Assembly (NCBI RefSeq): GCF_041912895.1
Contig: NZ_JAYSGI010000002.1
Coordinates: forward strand, 186,001 to 250,000
Source of the DNA: Pelagerythrobacter sp041912895
GTDB lineage: Bacteria; Pseudomonadota; Alphaproteobacteria; Sphingomonadales; Sphingomonadaceae
Reading direction: 5' to 3'
DNA length: 64,000 bases
Under the pieces are notes generated by a model, which made no database searches, was not told where the DNA came from, and worked only from the letters and a program-made list of their open reading frames with translations. This document shows, piece by piece, positions 7,923 to 16,868 of this stretch. Numbering within the stretch: the first letter of the stretch is position 1; each line of letters begins with the position of its first letter. Both the position numbers and the translations under genes were made by a program.

Positions 7923-8840
7923 ATGCACACGCTGACCCATCTCGAGCGGCTCGAGGCCGAGAGCATCCATATCATGCGCGAGGTCGTGGCCGAGGCGCAG
8001 CGGCCCGTCATGCTCTATTCGGTGGGCAAGGACAGCGCGGTGATGCTGCACCTCGCGCGTAAGGCCTTCCATCCCGCGCCGCCTCCCTTCCCGCTGCTCC
8101 ACGTCGATACCACGTGGAAGTTCAAGGCGATGTACGCGATGCGCGACCGGATGGCCGAGAAGGCGGGAATGGAGCTGCTCGTGTGGCACAATCCCGAGGC
8201 GCAGGAGCGGGGGATCAACCCGTTCGACCACGGCGCGCTGCACACCGACATGTGGAAGACACAAGGGCTGAAGCAGGCGCTCGACCACTACGGCTTCGAC
8301 GCGGCGTTCGGCGGCGCGCGGCGCGACGAGGAAAAGAGTCGCGCGAAGGAGCGCATCTTCAGCTTCCGCACCGCCAGCCACGGATGGGATCCGAAGAACC
8401 AGCGGCCCGAGTTGTGGAACCTCTACAACGCGCGGAAATCCCCACGGAATCAAAATGGGGGCGAGAGCATCCGGGTATTCCCGCTGTCGAACTGGACCGA
8501 GCTCGACATCTGGCAGTACATCATGGCCGAGGGGATCGACATCGTGCCGCTCTACCTCGCCGCGCCGCGCCCGACGGTCGAGCGCGACGGGCTGCTGCTG
8601 ATGGTCGACGACGAGCGCTTCCCGCTCGAGCCGGGCGAGGAGCCGGTCATGCGCTCGATCCGCTTTCGCACGCTTGGCTGCTATCCACTCACCGGCGCGG
8701 TCGAGAGCGAAGCGGCGACGCTGAGCGAGGTCGTGCAGGAAATGCTACTGACCACCACCAGCGAGCGGCAGGGCCGCGCGATCGACAAGGACGAGGGCGG
8801 CGTCGGCATGGAGAAGAAGAAGCAGGAGGGGTACTTCTGA
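7923..8840 (+). CDS. cysD: sulfate adenylyltransferase subunit 2
   Basis: A 305-residue PP-loop subunit of ATP sulfurylase, which makes adenosine phosphosulfate from sulfate and ATP in the cytoplasm together with CysN. It shows the PP-loop YSVGKDSAVM, the GGARRDEEKSRAKER block and VFPLSNWTELDIWQYI. The C-terminus ends KKKQEGYF as in other CysD proteins. The loop after LYNAR holds extra residues (KSPRNQNGG) compared with the usual short turn before ESIRVFPLSN; the underlying DNA has a CCCCA/TGGGG inverted repeat. ATG at 7923 begins the homologous MHTLTHLERLEAESI segment. The stop overlaps the cysNC start (TGATG), so the two subunits are translationally coupled. Confidence 0.97.
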   Translation: MHTLTHLERLEAESIHIMREVVAEAQRPVMLYSVGKDSAVMLHLARKAFHPAPPPFPLLHVDTTWKFKAMYAMRDRMAEKAGMELLVWHNPEAQERGINPFDHGALHTDMWKTQGLKQALDHYGFDAAFGGARRDEEKSRAKERIFSFRTASHGWDPKNQRPELWNLYNARKSPRNQNGGESIRVFPLSNWTELDIWQYIMAEGIDIVPLYLAAPRPTVERDGLLLMVDDERFPLEPGEEPVMRSIRFRTLGCYPLTGAVESEAATLSEVVQEMLLTTTSERQGRAIDKDEGGVGMEKKKQEGYF

Positions 8841-10774
8841 TGGCCGATCAGGCTTTTCCCGAGCCGGTCTACCAGACCGACGCGCTGATCGCCGAGGATA
8901 TCAACGCCTACCTCGAGCAGCATCAGAACAAGGGGCTGCTGCGCTTCATCACCTGCGGCAGCGTTGACGACGGCAAGTCCACCTTGATCGGGCGGCTGCT
9001 CTACGATTCGAAGATGATCTTCGAGGACCAGCTCGCCAGCCTCGAATCGGATTCGAAGAAGCAGGGTACGCAGGGGCAGGAACTCGACTTCGCGCTGCTG
9101 GTCGACGGGCTTGCCGCCGAGCGCGAGCAGGGCATCACGATCGACGTCGCCTATCGCTTCTTCGCGACCGAAAAACGCAAGTTCATCGTCGCCGACACGC
9201 CGGGGCATGAGCAGTACACGCGCAACATGGTGACGGGCGCGAGCACCGCCGACCTTGCGGTGATCCTCGTCGACGCGCGCAAGGGCGTGCTGGTGCAGAC
9301 GCGGCGCCATTCGTACCTCGCGCACCTGATCGGCATCCGCCACCTGGTGCTGGCGGTGAACAAGATGGACCTGGTAGATTACGATCAGAAAACCTTTGAC
9401 GACATCGTTGCGGAATATCGCGCCTTCGCGGAATCGATCGGGATCGAGACGTTCACCGCGATTCCGATTTCGGGCTTCAAGGGCGACAACATCACCGCTG
9501 CGCCTTCGGGCAACACGCCGTGGTACGACGGGCTGAGCCTCGTCGAACATCTCGAGACGGTCGAGATCGCGAATGCCGCGGCGCAGGCGCGCCCCTTCCG
9601 CATGCCGGTCCAATGGGTCAACCGCCCCAACCTCGACTTCCGCGGCTTTGCCGGCCTGATCGCGAGCGGCAGCGTGAAGCCGGGCGATCCGGTGCGCGTC
9701 GTGCCTTCGGGCAAGACGAGCACGGTGAAAGCCATCTCGACTTTCGACGGCGATCTGGACGAGGCGGTGGCCGGACAATCGGTCACGCTGACGCTGGCCG
9801 ACGAGATCGATTGCTCGCGCGGCGACGTGATCGCGGCGGCGGGCGATCCGCCCGAGGCTTCCGACCAGTTCGAGGCGACGATCGTGTGGATGAGCGACGA
9901 GGCACTGAAGCCCGGCCGCGGCTACTGGCTCAAGCTCGCCGCACAGACCGTGACCGCCACGGTGCAGGAGCCGAAGTACGAGATCAACGTGAATGCCGTC
10001 GGGAGTTCGGGCGAGCACTTGGCGGCCAAGACGCTGGGGCTCAACGCGATCGGAGTGGCCGAACTGCACACCGAGAAGCCGATCGTGTTCGAACCCTACG
10101 AGCGCAGCCGCGCCCTCGGCGGGTTTATCCTGATCGACAAGATGACCAACGCCACGGTCGGCGCGGGCATGCTGCATTTCAGCCTGCGCCGGGCGCAGAA
10201 CGTGCACTGGCAACCGACCACCGTGAGCCGCGACGATCATGCGGGGCTGAAGAACCAGAAGCCGCGCGTGCTGTGGTTCACCGGGCTTTCGGGGTCGGGC
10301 AAGTCGACCATCGCCAACGCGGTCGAACAGAAGCTCGCGCTGATGAACCGGCACACTTTCCTGCTCGACGGCGACAACGTGCGCCATGGGCTCAACAAGG
10401 ATCTCGGTTTCACCGAGGCCGACCGGATCGAGAACATCCGCCGCGTGGGTGAAGTGGCGAAGCTGATGACCGATGCCGGGCTGATCGTGCTCACCGCCTT
10501 CATCAGCCCGTTCCGCGCCGAGCGGCGCATGGTGCGCGAGATGATCGGCGAGGAGTTCGTGGAAATCTTCGTCGACACCCCGCTGGAGGTGGCCGAGCAG
10601 CGCGACGTCAAGGGCCTCTACAAAAAGGCACGCAGCGGCACGCTGAAGAACTTCACCGGGATCGACAGCCCCTACGAGGAGCCCGAGACCGCCGAAATCC
10701 GCGTCAACACGGTGGACATGACGGTCGAGGAAGCGGCCGACTACATCATCGCGAAAATTCTGCCCCTGAAATGA
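8840..10774 (+). CDS. cysNC: fused sulfate adenylyltransferase subunit 1 / APS kinase
   Basis: A 644-residue fusion. Residues 1 to about 430 are CysN, a GTPase of the EF-Tu type (G1 GSVDDGKST at about 40-48, G3 DTPGHEQY, G4 NKMD) that drives ATP sulfurylase. Residues from about 470 are CysC, APS kinase, with the P-loop GLSGSGKST, the DGDNVRHGLN segment and FISPFRAER. Together they take sulfate through APS to PAPS. The ATG is at 8840, with AGGAGG inside the end of cysD. The stop overlaps the start of cysQ (ATGA). The fused form is common in alphaproteobacteria. PAPS reductase and sulfite reductase genes are not in this window. Confidence 0.97.
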   Translation: MADQAFPEPVYQTDALIAEDINAYLEQHQNKGLLRFITCGSVDDGKSTLIGRLLYDSKMIFEDQLASLESDSKKQGTQGQELDFALLVDGLAAEREQGITIDVAYRFFATEKRKFIVADTPGHEQYTRNMVTGASTADLAVILVDARKGVLVQTRRHSYLAHLIGIRHLVLAVNKMDLVDYDQKTFDDIVAEYRAFAESIGIETFTAIPISGFKGDNITAAPSGNTPWYDGLSLVEHLETVEIANAAAQARPFRMPVQWVNRPNLDFRGFAGLIASGSVKPGDPVRVVPSGKTSTVKAISTFDGDLDEAVAGQSVTLTLADEIDCSRGDVIAAAGDPPEASDQFEATIVWMSDEALKPGRGYWLKLAAQTVTATVQEPKYEINVNAVGSSGEHLAAKTLGLNAIGVAELHTEKPIVFEPYERSRALGGFILIDKMTNATVGAGMLHFSLRRAQNVHWQPTTVSRDDHAGLKNQKPRVLWFTGLSGSGKSTIANAVEQKLALMNRHTFLLDGDNVRHGLNKDLGFTEADRIENIRRVGEVAKLMTDAGLIVLTAFISPFRAERRMVREMIGEEFVEIFVDTPLEVAEQRDVKGLYKKARSGTLKNFTGIDSPYEEPETAEIRVNTVDMTVEEAADYIIAKILPLK

Positions 10775-11508
10775 CCGACGCCCAGCTCGCCGCGCATCTG
10801 GCCACAGTCGCCGGACGCATCCTGATCGAAGTGCGCGAGAGCGGGCTGTTCGAAGGCAAGCCGCTCGGCAGCGCGGGAGACGAGGTTTCGAACAAGTTCC
10901 TGCTCCACGCGCTCAAGGTCCAGCGGCCCGACGACGGCGTGCTGTCGGAGGAAAGCCGCGACACGCTGACCCGGCTGGACGAGGAGCGGGTGTGGATCGT
11001 CGATCCGGTCGACGGCACCCGCGAATACGGCGAGGCGCGCAGCGACTGGGCGGTCCACGTCGGTCTCTCGATCGGCGGCGAGGCGAAAGTCGGCGCGGTC
11101 GCGCTGCCGGGGCTGGACGGCGGGCTGGTGCTGCGCTCGGACGAGGTCGCCCCGCTACCCGAGATGCCCGCCACCCCGCGCCTCGTGGTCAGCCGCACCC
11201 GCCCCGCGAAGGAAGCGCTGGCGGTGGCCGAAGCGATCGGCGGCGCGCTGGCGCCGATGGGTTCGGCGGGGGCCAAGGCGATGGCGGTGGTACGCGGCGA
11301 GGCGGAAATCTATCTGCATTCGGGCGGCCAGCACCAGTGGGACAACTGCGCGCCCGTCGCCGTGGCCGCCGCGCACGGCCTGCATTGTTCGCGGATCGAC
11401 GGCAGCCCGCTGGTCTACAACCGGCCCGATACTACGCTGCCGGACTTGCTGATCTGCCGCCCGGAATGGGCCGAGAGGGTGCTCGCGGAAGTGCGCCGGA
11501 TCGGCTGA
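10771..11508 (+). CDS. cysQ: 3'(2'),5'-bisphosphate nucleotidase CysQ
   Basis: A 245-residue member of the inositol monophosphatase superfamily, expected to remove phosphate from PAP (and PAPS), the by-product of PAPS use. Metal-binding residues are visible in SEES and DPVDGTREY, with a second metal motif near QWDNCAP. It is somewhat shorter than E. coli CysQ at the N-terminus. ATG at 10771 overlaps the cysNC stop by four bases, so it belongs to the sulfate-activation operon and that context supports the PAP substrate. Its stop is one base from the stop of the convergent OmpA-like gene. Confidence 0.93.
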   Translation: MTDAQLAAHLATVAGRILIEVRESGLFEGKPLGSAGDEVSNKFLLHALKVQRPDDGVLSEESRDTLTRLDEERVWIVDPVDGTREYGEARSDWAVHVGLSIGGEAKVGAVALPGLDGGLVLRSDEVAPLPEMPATPRLVVSRTRPAKEALAVAEAIGGALAPMGSAGAKAMAVVRGEAEIYLHSGGQHQWDNCAPVAVAAAHGLHCSRIDGSPLVYNRPDTTLPDLLICRPEWAERVLAEVRRIG

Positions 11509-11509
11509 C

Positions 11510-12130
11510 CTAGTCGTCGCCCGCGAGGGCCTCGGCGACCGTCTTCTCTTGCGGTTCGGCTGCGTCCGTCGCTTCCGCGGGATCGCCGCCGCCGGGCAGC
11601 GCGACCGATACGTCGACCCGCCTGTTCGCCGCGCGCCCGCCCTCGTCGGGCGTGCCGTCGAGCTGCGCGTTCGGCGCGATCGGGCGCTGCTCGCCGAGCG
11701 CGATCACGCTGATCCGGTCTTCCGCCACGCCCTTTTCGACGAGCCAGTCACGGACCATTTCCGCGCGCCGCTCGGACACGCGCAGGTTGGCTTCGTCGTC
11801 GCCGACCGAATCGGTGTGGCCGCGCAGCACGATCGCGCCGCCTTCGGCCGTCTGCGGCGAAGCCACTATGGCCTCGAGATCCGCGATCGCGGCGTCGGAC
11901 AGCTCGCCGCCGGCTTCCGCGAACGACACGCTCGCCTCGAGCGGCTCCAGCTCGGGTTCGATCCGCTCGACCGCCACGTCGGGGCGGATGATCGACGCTT
12001 GCGTCGGCGAAGGCGACGCGGTGGGGCTTGGTTCGGGCGCCGGGGTTTCCTCGCGGTCCTGACAGCCCGCCAGCGCGAGTGCGGCCACCGCGCCCATTAT
12101 CGCCCTCGTCATCGTCGATCGTGCGATCAT
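11510..12130 (-). CDS. OmpA-family lipoprotein
   Basis: A 206-residue protein with a lipoprotein signal (LALAGC at about residues 18-23), a Pro/Thr/Ser-rich linker (about 30-50) and a C-terminal OmpA-like peptidoglycan-binding domain (about 85-180: RGHTDSVG, NLRVSERRAE, AANRRVDV). The domain normally ties the outer membrane to the cell wall. The ATG at 12130 is preceded by AGGAGG at good spacing; an ATG at 12145 would overlap the stop of the antiporter gene (ATGA) and add five residues. It is co-directional with and probably co-transcribed from the antiporter gene. Confidence 0.9.
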   Translation of the reverse strand: MIARSTMTRAIMGAVAALALAGCQDREETPAPEPSPTASPSPTQASIIRPDVAVERIEPELEPLEASVSFAEAGGELSDAAIADLEAIVASPQTAEGGAIVLRGHTDSVGDDEANLRVSERRAEMVRDWLVEKGVAEDRISVIALGEQRPIAPNAQLDGTPDEGGRAANRRVDVSVALPGGGDPAEATDAAEPQEKTVAEALAGDD

Positions 12131-12141
12131 CGCGCTCCTCC

Positions 12142-13995
12142 TCATGCCGGTTGCACCTGTGCGCCTTCGCCGCCGTTTTTCGGCGCTTCCTCGCTCGTCG
12201 CGCGCTTCTTCGGCGGAGTGAACGAAATCACCGTGTCGCCCGCGCGCGGATCGGGGCGGGCGGCGTGGGTGAAGAACCGCAGGTTGCCGTTCTTGCGCAA
12301 CAGCAGGAGCAGATGCCCGCCTTCGGGCAGCAATTCCTGCGCGTCGTCGAAATCGAACTCCTCCGACAGCTTGGTCTTGCGGAAGATCCAGCCCTGCGCC
12401 TGCAGCGCGTTGACGTCGGCCACGCCGAACCCCGATTCGAACAGCGCGCGCCCGCGCAACGAGGGCGGGATCGCGCGCTTGTCGTCCTCGTCCGCCGCCT
12501 CGCCGAGCTGATAGACGGTGTCGCGCCCGATCTCGTAGGCGAACTCGTTGCATACCAGCGTATTGTAGGCTTCGTTGTCGGTCGCGGCGACGAGCACCTG
12601 ATAGGGCGTGAGGTCGAGGTTGTGCTCGGTCGCTTCGTTCAGGATCTCGCCGTGGTAGTAGGGCAGGCCCGCGCGGCGTGCCGGGGCGAGGCGCTGCCAG
12701 CTGCCATCGACGACCATCACCGGCGTCTTGAGCGCATGCATCTGCTGCGCCAGCGCGATCGTCCACGGCGTGCTGCCGACGATGATGAGGCCGGGCCGTT
12801 CGTTACCCTTCACGCCCAGCCAGCGCGCCACGAGGTCGACCGTGAAGCCGTGCGCGACGATCGTTGCCACCACCACCGCGAAGCTCAGCCCGATCAGCAC
12901 GTTGCCGTCGGAATAGCCGATGTCCGACAGGCGCAGCGCGAACAGGCCGGAAATCGCCACCAGCACGATGCCGCGCGGCGCGATCCAGGCGAGGAACAGG
13001 CGCTCGTTCCACGGCACCGAGCTGAACAGCAAGCTGGCGAGGATCGTCAGCGGGCGCACGAGGAACAGCAGCGCGAGCAGGAACAGCCCGAAGCGCCAGT
13101 TGAGATAGCTGAGTTGTTCGGCGTCGAGCGAGGCCGAGAGCACGATGAATATGCCCGAGACCAGCAGCACCGCGATGTTCTGCTTGAACGGGTGGATCGA
13201 GCGCAGGCTGGTGACGTTCATGTTGGCGAGCGCGATGCCCATCACCGTGACCGCGACGAGCCCCGCCTCGTGCTCGATCAGGTTCGAAGCGACGAACACC
13301 CCGATCACCATCGTCAGCAGCACCGGCACCTTGAGGAATTCGGGGATCAGTCCGCGCGGGAACGACCAGGCGATGAACAGCGCGGCGACATAGCCGATGC
13401 CCCCGGCAAGCACCGCAGCGATGATCAGCGGCGGCACCACTTCGAACACCGTCGCGCCCGGCGTTTCGGCGAGCATGCGGAAGTATTCGTAGGCGATCAC
13501 CGCGCACAGCGCGCCGATCGGATCGTTGACGATCGCTTCCCACTTCAGGATCGCGGCGGGGCGCGGCTGCACGCTCGACTGGCGCAGCAGCGGCAGCACC
13601 ACGGTGGGGCCGGTGACGACGAGGATGCCGGCGAACAGGATCGCGACCGGCCAGACCAGCCCGGCGACGTAGTAGCCGGCGAAGCTGCCGAGCAGCCAGC
13701 CGATCGGGACGCCGAAGATGACCAGCCGCCAGACCCCGTCGCCCGCATGGCGAAGCTCGCGCAGATCGAGGCTGAGCCCGCCTTCGAACAGGATCAGCGC
13801 GACGCCGATAGCGACCATCGGCTCAAGCAGGTCGCCGAAGGCATGCTCGGGATCGATCACGCCGAGGATCGGCCCGGCGAGGAAGCCGGCCGCCAGCATC
13901 AGCACGATGGCGGGCCAGCCGGTGCGCCAGGCGATCCACTGCGCGCCGATGCCGAGCACGCCGACCAGCGCGATGACGAGTCCCTGTTCCTGCAT
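12142..13995 (-). CDS. CPA-family cation:proton antiporter with RCK-like tail
   Basis: About 617 residues. The first 400 form 12-13 membrane segments of a monovalent cation:proton antiporter (GPTVVLPLL and WEAIVNDPIGA carry the Asn-Asp ion-binding pair seen in CPA1 exchangers). The C-terminal part is a cytoplasmic TrkA-N-like nucleotide-binding domain (GLIIVGSTPWTIALAQ, VLVAATDNEAYNTLVCNEFA), suggesting regulation by NAD(H) or redox. Sodium or potassium export for pH and osmotic balance is likely; the ion cannot be decided. The start is uncertain: ATG at 13995 (GGGGG just upstream) or GTG at 14025. It is followed directly by the OmpA-like lipoprotein. Confidence 0.92.
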   Translation of the reverse strand: MQEQGLVIALVGVLGIGAQWIAWRTGWPAIVLMLAAGFLAGPILGVIDPEHAFGDLLEPMVAIGVALILFEGGLSLDLRELRHAGDGVWRLVIFGVPIGWLLGSFAGYYVAGLVWPVAILFAGILVVTGPTVVLPLLRQSSVQPRPAAILKWEAIVNDPIGALCAVIAYEYFRMLAETPGATVFEVVPPLIIAAVLAGGIGYVAALFIAWSFPRGLIPEFLKVPVLLTMVIGVFVASNLIEHEAGLVAVTVMGIALANMNVTSLRSIHPFKQNIAVLLVSGIFIVLSASLDAEQLSYLNWRFGLFLLALLFLVRPLTILASLLFSSVPWNERLFLAWIAPRGIVLVAISGLFALRLSDIGYSDGNVLIGLSFAVVVATIVAHGFTVDLVARWLGVKGNERPGLIIVGSTPWTIALAQQMHALKTPVMVVDGSWQRLAPARRAGLPYYHGEILNEATEHNLDLTPYQVLVAATDNEAYNTLVCNEFAYEIGRDTVYQLGEAADEDDKRAIPPSLRGRALFESGFGVADVNALQAQGWIFRKTKLSEEFDFDDAQELLPEGGHLLLLLRKNGNLRFFTHAARPDPRAGDTVISFTPPKKRATSEEAPKNGGEGAQVQPA

Positions 13996-14057
13996 TGCCC
14001 CCGATACTCGCTGTAATGCCGTCACCCTGCAATGCCCGGCAGCCCGTTTCTATCCCG

Positions 14058-14594
14058 CTATCCGCCTTCGAACCGCATCAGGGCATCGACCGCCACGCCA
14101 TCGGCCCGGAGCCGGTCTGCGCCGCCCAGGTCGGGCAGGTCGATCGCGAACAGCGCATGACCGACCTGCGCGCCCGCCGAACGCAGCAGTTGCGCAGCCG
14201 CCAGCGCCGTCCCGCCGGTGGCGATCAAATCGTCGACGATCACGATGTTCTGCCCGGCGGAAACCGCGTCGGGATCGATTTCCAGCCGGTCGCTGCCGTA
14301 TTCGAGCGCATAGTCGATCCCGATGGTCGGCACCGGCAGCTTGCCCGGCTTGCGCACCGGCACGAAACCGATGCCGAGTTCCACCGCCACCGCCGCGCCG
14401 AAGATGAAGCCGCGCGCTTCCATGCCCGCTATGGCCTGCGCCCGCGCCGCCTTTGCCCGGTCCGCCAGATGGCCGACGGTGGCGGCAAAGCCCTGCCCGT
14501 GGGACAGGAGCGTGGTGATGTCGCGAAACGCGATCCCCTTCGCGGGAAAATCGGGCACCGTGCGGACCAGCGCCTTCAGTTCGTCGGGGCTCAT
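14058..14594 (-). CDS. apt: adenine phosphoribosyltransferase
   Basis: A 178-residue purine-salvage enzyme that converts adenine and PRPP to AMP. It shows the PRPP-binding signature IVIVDDLIATGGTA, the substrate loop around GMEARGFIFGAAVA, and RKPGKLP. ATG at 14594 (MSPDELKALV) follows GGAAAGG and gives the usual family length; further in-frame codons upstream lie in the petC terminator. It is a separate unit from the pet operon upstream. Confidence 0.96.
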   Translation of the reverse strand: MSPDELKALVRTVPDFPAKGIAFRDITTLLSHGQGFAATVGHLADRAKAARAQAIAGMEARGFIFGAAVAVELGIGFVPVRKPGKLPVPTIGIDYALEYGSDRLEIDPDAVSAGQNIVIVDDLIATGGTALAAAQLLRSAGAQVGHALFAIDLPDLGGADRLRADGVAVDALMRFEGG

Positions 14595-14616
14595 CGCAGG
14601 CCTTTCCCGAAATGAA

Positions 14617-14651
14617 GGCGCCCCTCGCATCGCGCAGGATGGAGGGGCGCC
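14617..14651 (-). terminator. intrinsic terminator of the pet operon
   Basis: A perfect 10-bp inverted repeat (GGCGCCCCTC with GAGGGGCGCC) and a 15-base loop, lying 27 bases beyond the petC stop. On the minus strand the stem is followed by TTCATTT, a short U-rich run. It also separates petC from apt. Confidence 0.75.
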
Positions 14652-14678
14652 CGGATTAGCAATGCTGCGGCGAACCGA

Positions 14679-15539
14679 TCAGTCTTCGGCGCGGCGCGGC
14701 TTTACGCTCGACCAGACCTGCTTCTTGGCGAGGAAGGCGAGGATCGTGGCGAAGATCAGGAAGCCGACCACCGGCCAGCCCGTCTGCCGGCGCTCGACCA
14801 TCTTCGGTTCGGCCGTCCAGGTCAGGAACGCGGCGACGTCGGCGCTCATCTGGCGGATGGTCGGCGCGGGGTTGCCTTCGGCATAGGTCACCTGTCCGTC
14901 CGTCGTGAGGGGGGGCGCCATCGCGAGGTTCAGGTTGGGGAAGTAACGGTTGAAGTGGAGGCCCGCCGGGGTCTCGAAGTCGGGAAACTCCTGCCGCAGT
15001 TCGTCGGGGATCGGCCCGTAGCCGGTCAGCAGCGAATAGACGTATTCGGGGCCGTGGTGGCGCGCCTTGGTCATCAGCGAAAGGTCGGGCGGAACCGCGT
15101 TGTTGTTCGCCGCCGCGGCCGCGACCGCGTTGGGATAGGGCGAGGGGAAGAAATCGGTGGGCAGGCCCGGCACGAAGGTGTTCTCGCCGGTGTCGGGGTT
15201 GATGCCGGGCACCTGATAGCTCGCCGCCTCGGCCTTGATCTGGCCTTCGGAGTAGCCGATCCCCGCAAGATCGCGGAACGCGACGTACTTGAGGCTGTGG
15301 CAGGCCGAGCAGACTTCCTTGTAGACCTGGTAGCCGCGCTGGAGCTGAGCCACGTCCCACGTGCCGACGGGGCCGTTGTGGGAGAAGCCGCCTTCGGGGC
15401 TGTGGGGCGCGAGGTGGAACTCGTGCTCCGCGGTGTGCTGCGCCTCCTCGGTCGCCCAGGTGTAGGCGCCGGTCACGAAGGACAGCAGCACGACGAGCGT
15501 GAAGCCGAGGCCGATGAGGATTGCGATAGGCCGGATCAT
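14679..15539 (-). CDS. petC: cytochrome c1 of the bc1 complex
   Basis: A 286-residue cytochrome c1. An N-terminal hydrophobic segment serves as signal, the heme c site CSACH lies near residue 81, the axial methionine in LAMAPPL is further on, and a C-terminal membrane anchor (GWPVVGFLIFATILAFL) holds it in the inner membrane with a basic cytoplasmic tail. It passes electrons from the Rieske centre to soluble or membrane cytochrome c. Last gene of petA-petB-petC, 22 bp after petB, and followed by a terminator. Confidence 0.97.
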   Translation of the reverse strand: MIRPIAILIGLGFTLVVLLSFVTGAYTWATEEAQHTAEHEFHLAPHSPEGGFSHNGPVGTWDVAQLQRGYQVYKEVCSACHSLKYVAFRDLAGIGYSEGQIKAEAASYQVPGINPDTGENTFVPGLPTDFFPSPYPNAVAAAAANNNAVPPDLSLMTKARHHGPEYVYSLLTGYGPIPDELRQEFPDFETPAGLHFNRYFPNLNLAMAPPLTTDGQVTYAEGNPAPTIRQMSADVAAFLTWTAEPKMVERRQTGWPVVGFLIFATILAFLAKKQVWSSVKPRRAED

Positions 15540-15561
15540 TGCGTGTCTCTTTCTCTCGTCC

Positions 15562-16851
15562 TCAGGTCGCGGGCGTCGTGTTTTCGCCGAGCACGGCCTT
15601 CTTGTCCGACCCCAGCACCGCTTCGGTGATCGAATAGGGCAGCGGCTGCGGCTTCTCGAACGAAGACACCAGCGGCAGGATCACCAGGAAGTGCAGGAAG
15701 TAGTATGCGGTCGCGATCTGGCTCAGCATCACGTACGGCTCTTCGGCCGGCGCGCCGCCGCAGTAGAACAGCACCGCCATCGCGCCGAGCAGCACGTAGA
15801 AGAACTTGCGGAACAGCGGGCGGTAGTGGCCGCTGCGCACCGGCGAACGGTCGAGCCAGGGCAGGAAGAACCACATCAGGATCGCCGCGAACATCGCCAG
15901 CACGCCCCACAGCTTGGCCGGCAGGATGAAGTCCATCGTGAAGGCGCGCAGGATCGCGTAGAATGGCCAGAAATACCATTCGGGCACGATGTGCGCGGGG
16001 GTTGAGAGCGGGTTCGCCTCGATGTAGTTGTCCGGGTGGCCGAGGTAGTTCGGCAGGAAGAACACCATGATCGCGTAGAGCACGAGGATCACGCCGAGCC
16101 CGAAGCCGTCCTTCGCCGTGTAGTACGGGTGGAACGGCACGGTGTCGCTCTCGCTCTTCACCTCGACCCCGGTGGGGTTCGACGATCCGGGGATATGCAG
16201 CGCCCAGATGTGCAAGATCACCACGCCGGCGATCACGAACGGCAGCAGGAAGTGCAGCGAGAAGAAGCGGTTCAGCGCCGCGTCGTCGGGCGCGTAGCCG
16301 CCCAGCAGCCAGACCTGGAGCGGCTCGCCGACCACTGGAATCGCGCCGAACAGGCCGGTGATGACCTTCGCGCCCCAGAAGCTCATCTGCCCCCACGGCA
16401 GCACGTAGCCCATGAAGGCGGTCGCCATCATCAGCAGGAAGATGACCACGCCGAGCAGCCAGACCATCTCGCGCGGGGCCTTGTACGAGGAGTAGAAGAA
16501 GCCGCGGAAGATGTGCAGGTAGATGACGATGAAGAAAAAGCTGGCGCCGTTGGCGTGGGCATAGCGCATCAGCCAGCCCCAGTTGACGTCGCGCATGATG
16601 TGCTCGGTCTTGCCGAAGGCCACCGTGGCGTCCGCCGAATAGTGCATCGCCAGCACCACGCCGGTGATGATCTGCAGCACCAGGAAGAACCCGGCGAGCA
16701 CGCCGAAATTCCACATGTAGTTGAGGTTGCGCGGCACCGGGTAACCCGCGCCGACCGCGTTGTAGACGAGCCGCGGCAGGGGCAGCTTCTCGTCGAAGAA
16801 TTTCATGACCGGATTGGTCGGGGTGTATTCCTTGGCCCAGGGGAAGCTCAT
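15562..16851 (-). CDS. petB: cytochrome b of the bc1 complex
   Basis: A 429-residue cytochrome b with eight predicted membrane helices. The paired-histidine heme ligands fall in helices B (ALAMHYSADATVAF region) and D (HFLLPFVIAGVVILHIWALH), and the quinol-site PEWYF motif is present (VPEWYFWPFYAI). It carries the Qo and Qi sites of the respiratory complex III. It lies 17 bp downstream of petA and 22 bp upstream of petC. Confidence 0.97.
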   Translation of the reverse strand: MSFPWAKEYTPTNPVMKFFDEKLPLPRLVYNAVGAGYPVPRNLNYMWNFGVLAGFFLVLQIITGVVLAMHYSADATVAFGKTEHIMRDVNWGWLMRYAHANGASFFFIVIYLHIFRGFFYSSYKAPREMVWLLGVVIFLLMMATAFMGYVLPWGQMSFWGAKVITGLFGAIPVVGEPLQVWLLGGYAPDDAALNRFFSLHFLLPFVIAGVVILHIWALHIPGSSNPTGVEVKSESDTVPFHPYYTAKDGFGLGVILVLYAIMVFFLPNYLGHPDNYIEANPLSTPAHIVPEWYFWPFYAILRAFTMDFILPAKLWGVLAMFAAILMWFFLPWLDRSPVRSGHYRPLFRKFFYVLLGAMAVLFYCGGAPAEEPYVMLSQIATAYYFLHFLVILPLVSSFEKPQPLPYSITEAVLGSDKKAVLGENTTPAT

Positions 16852-16868
16852 GTTCTGTCTCTCGCTCC

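Noticed and set aside
12028..14016. A 662-residue plus-strand open frame
   Set aside because: Opposite to the antiporter gene; His/Arg/Glu-rich shadow typical of GC-rich DNA.
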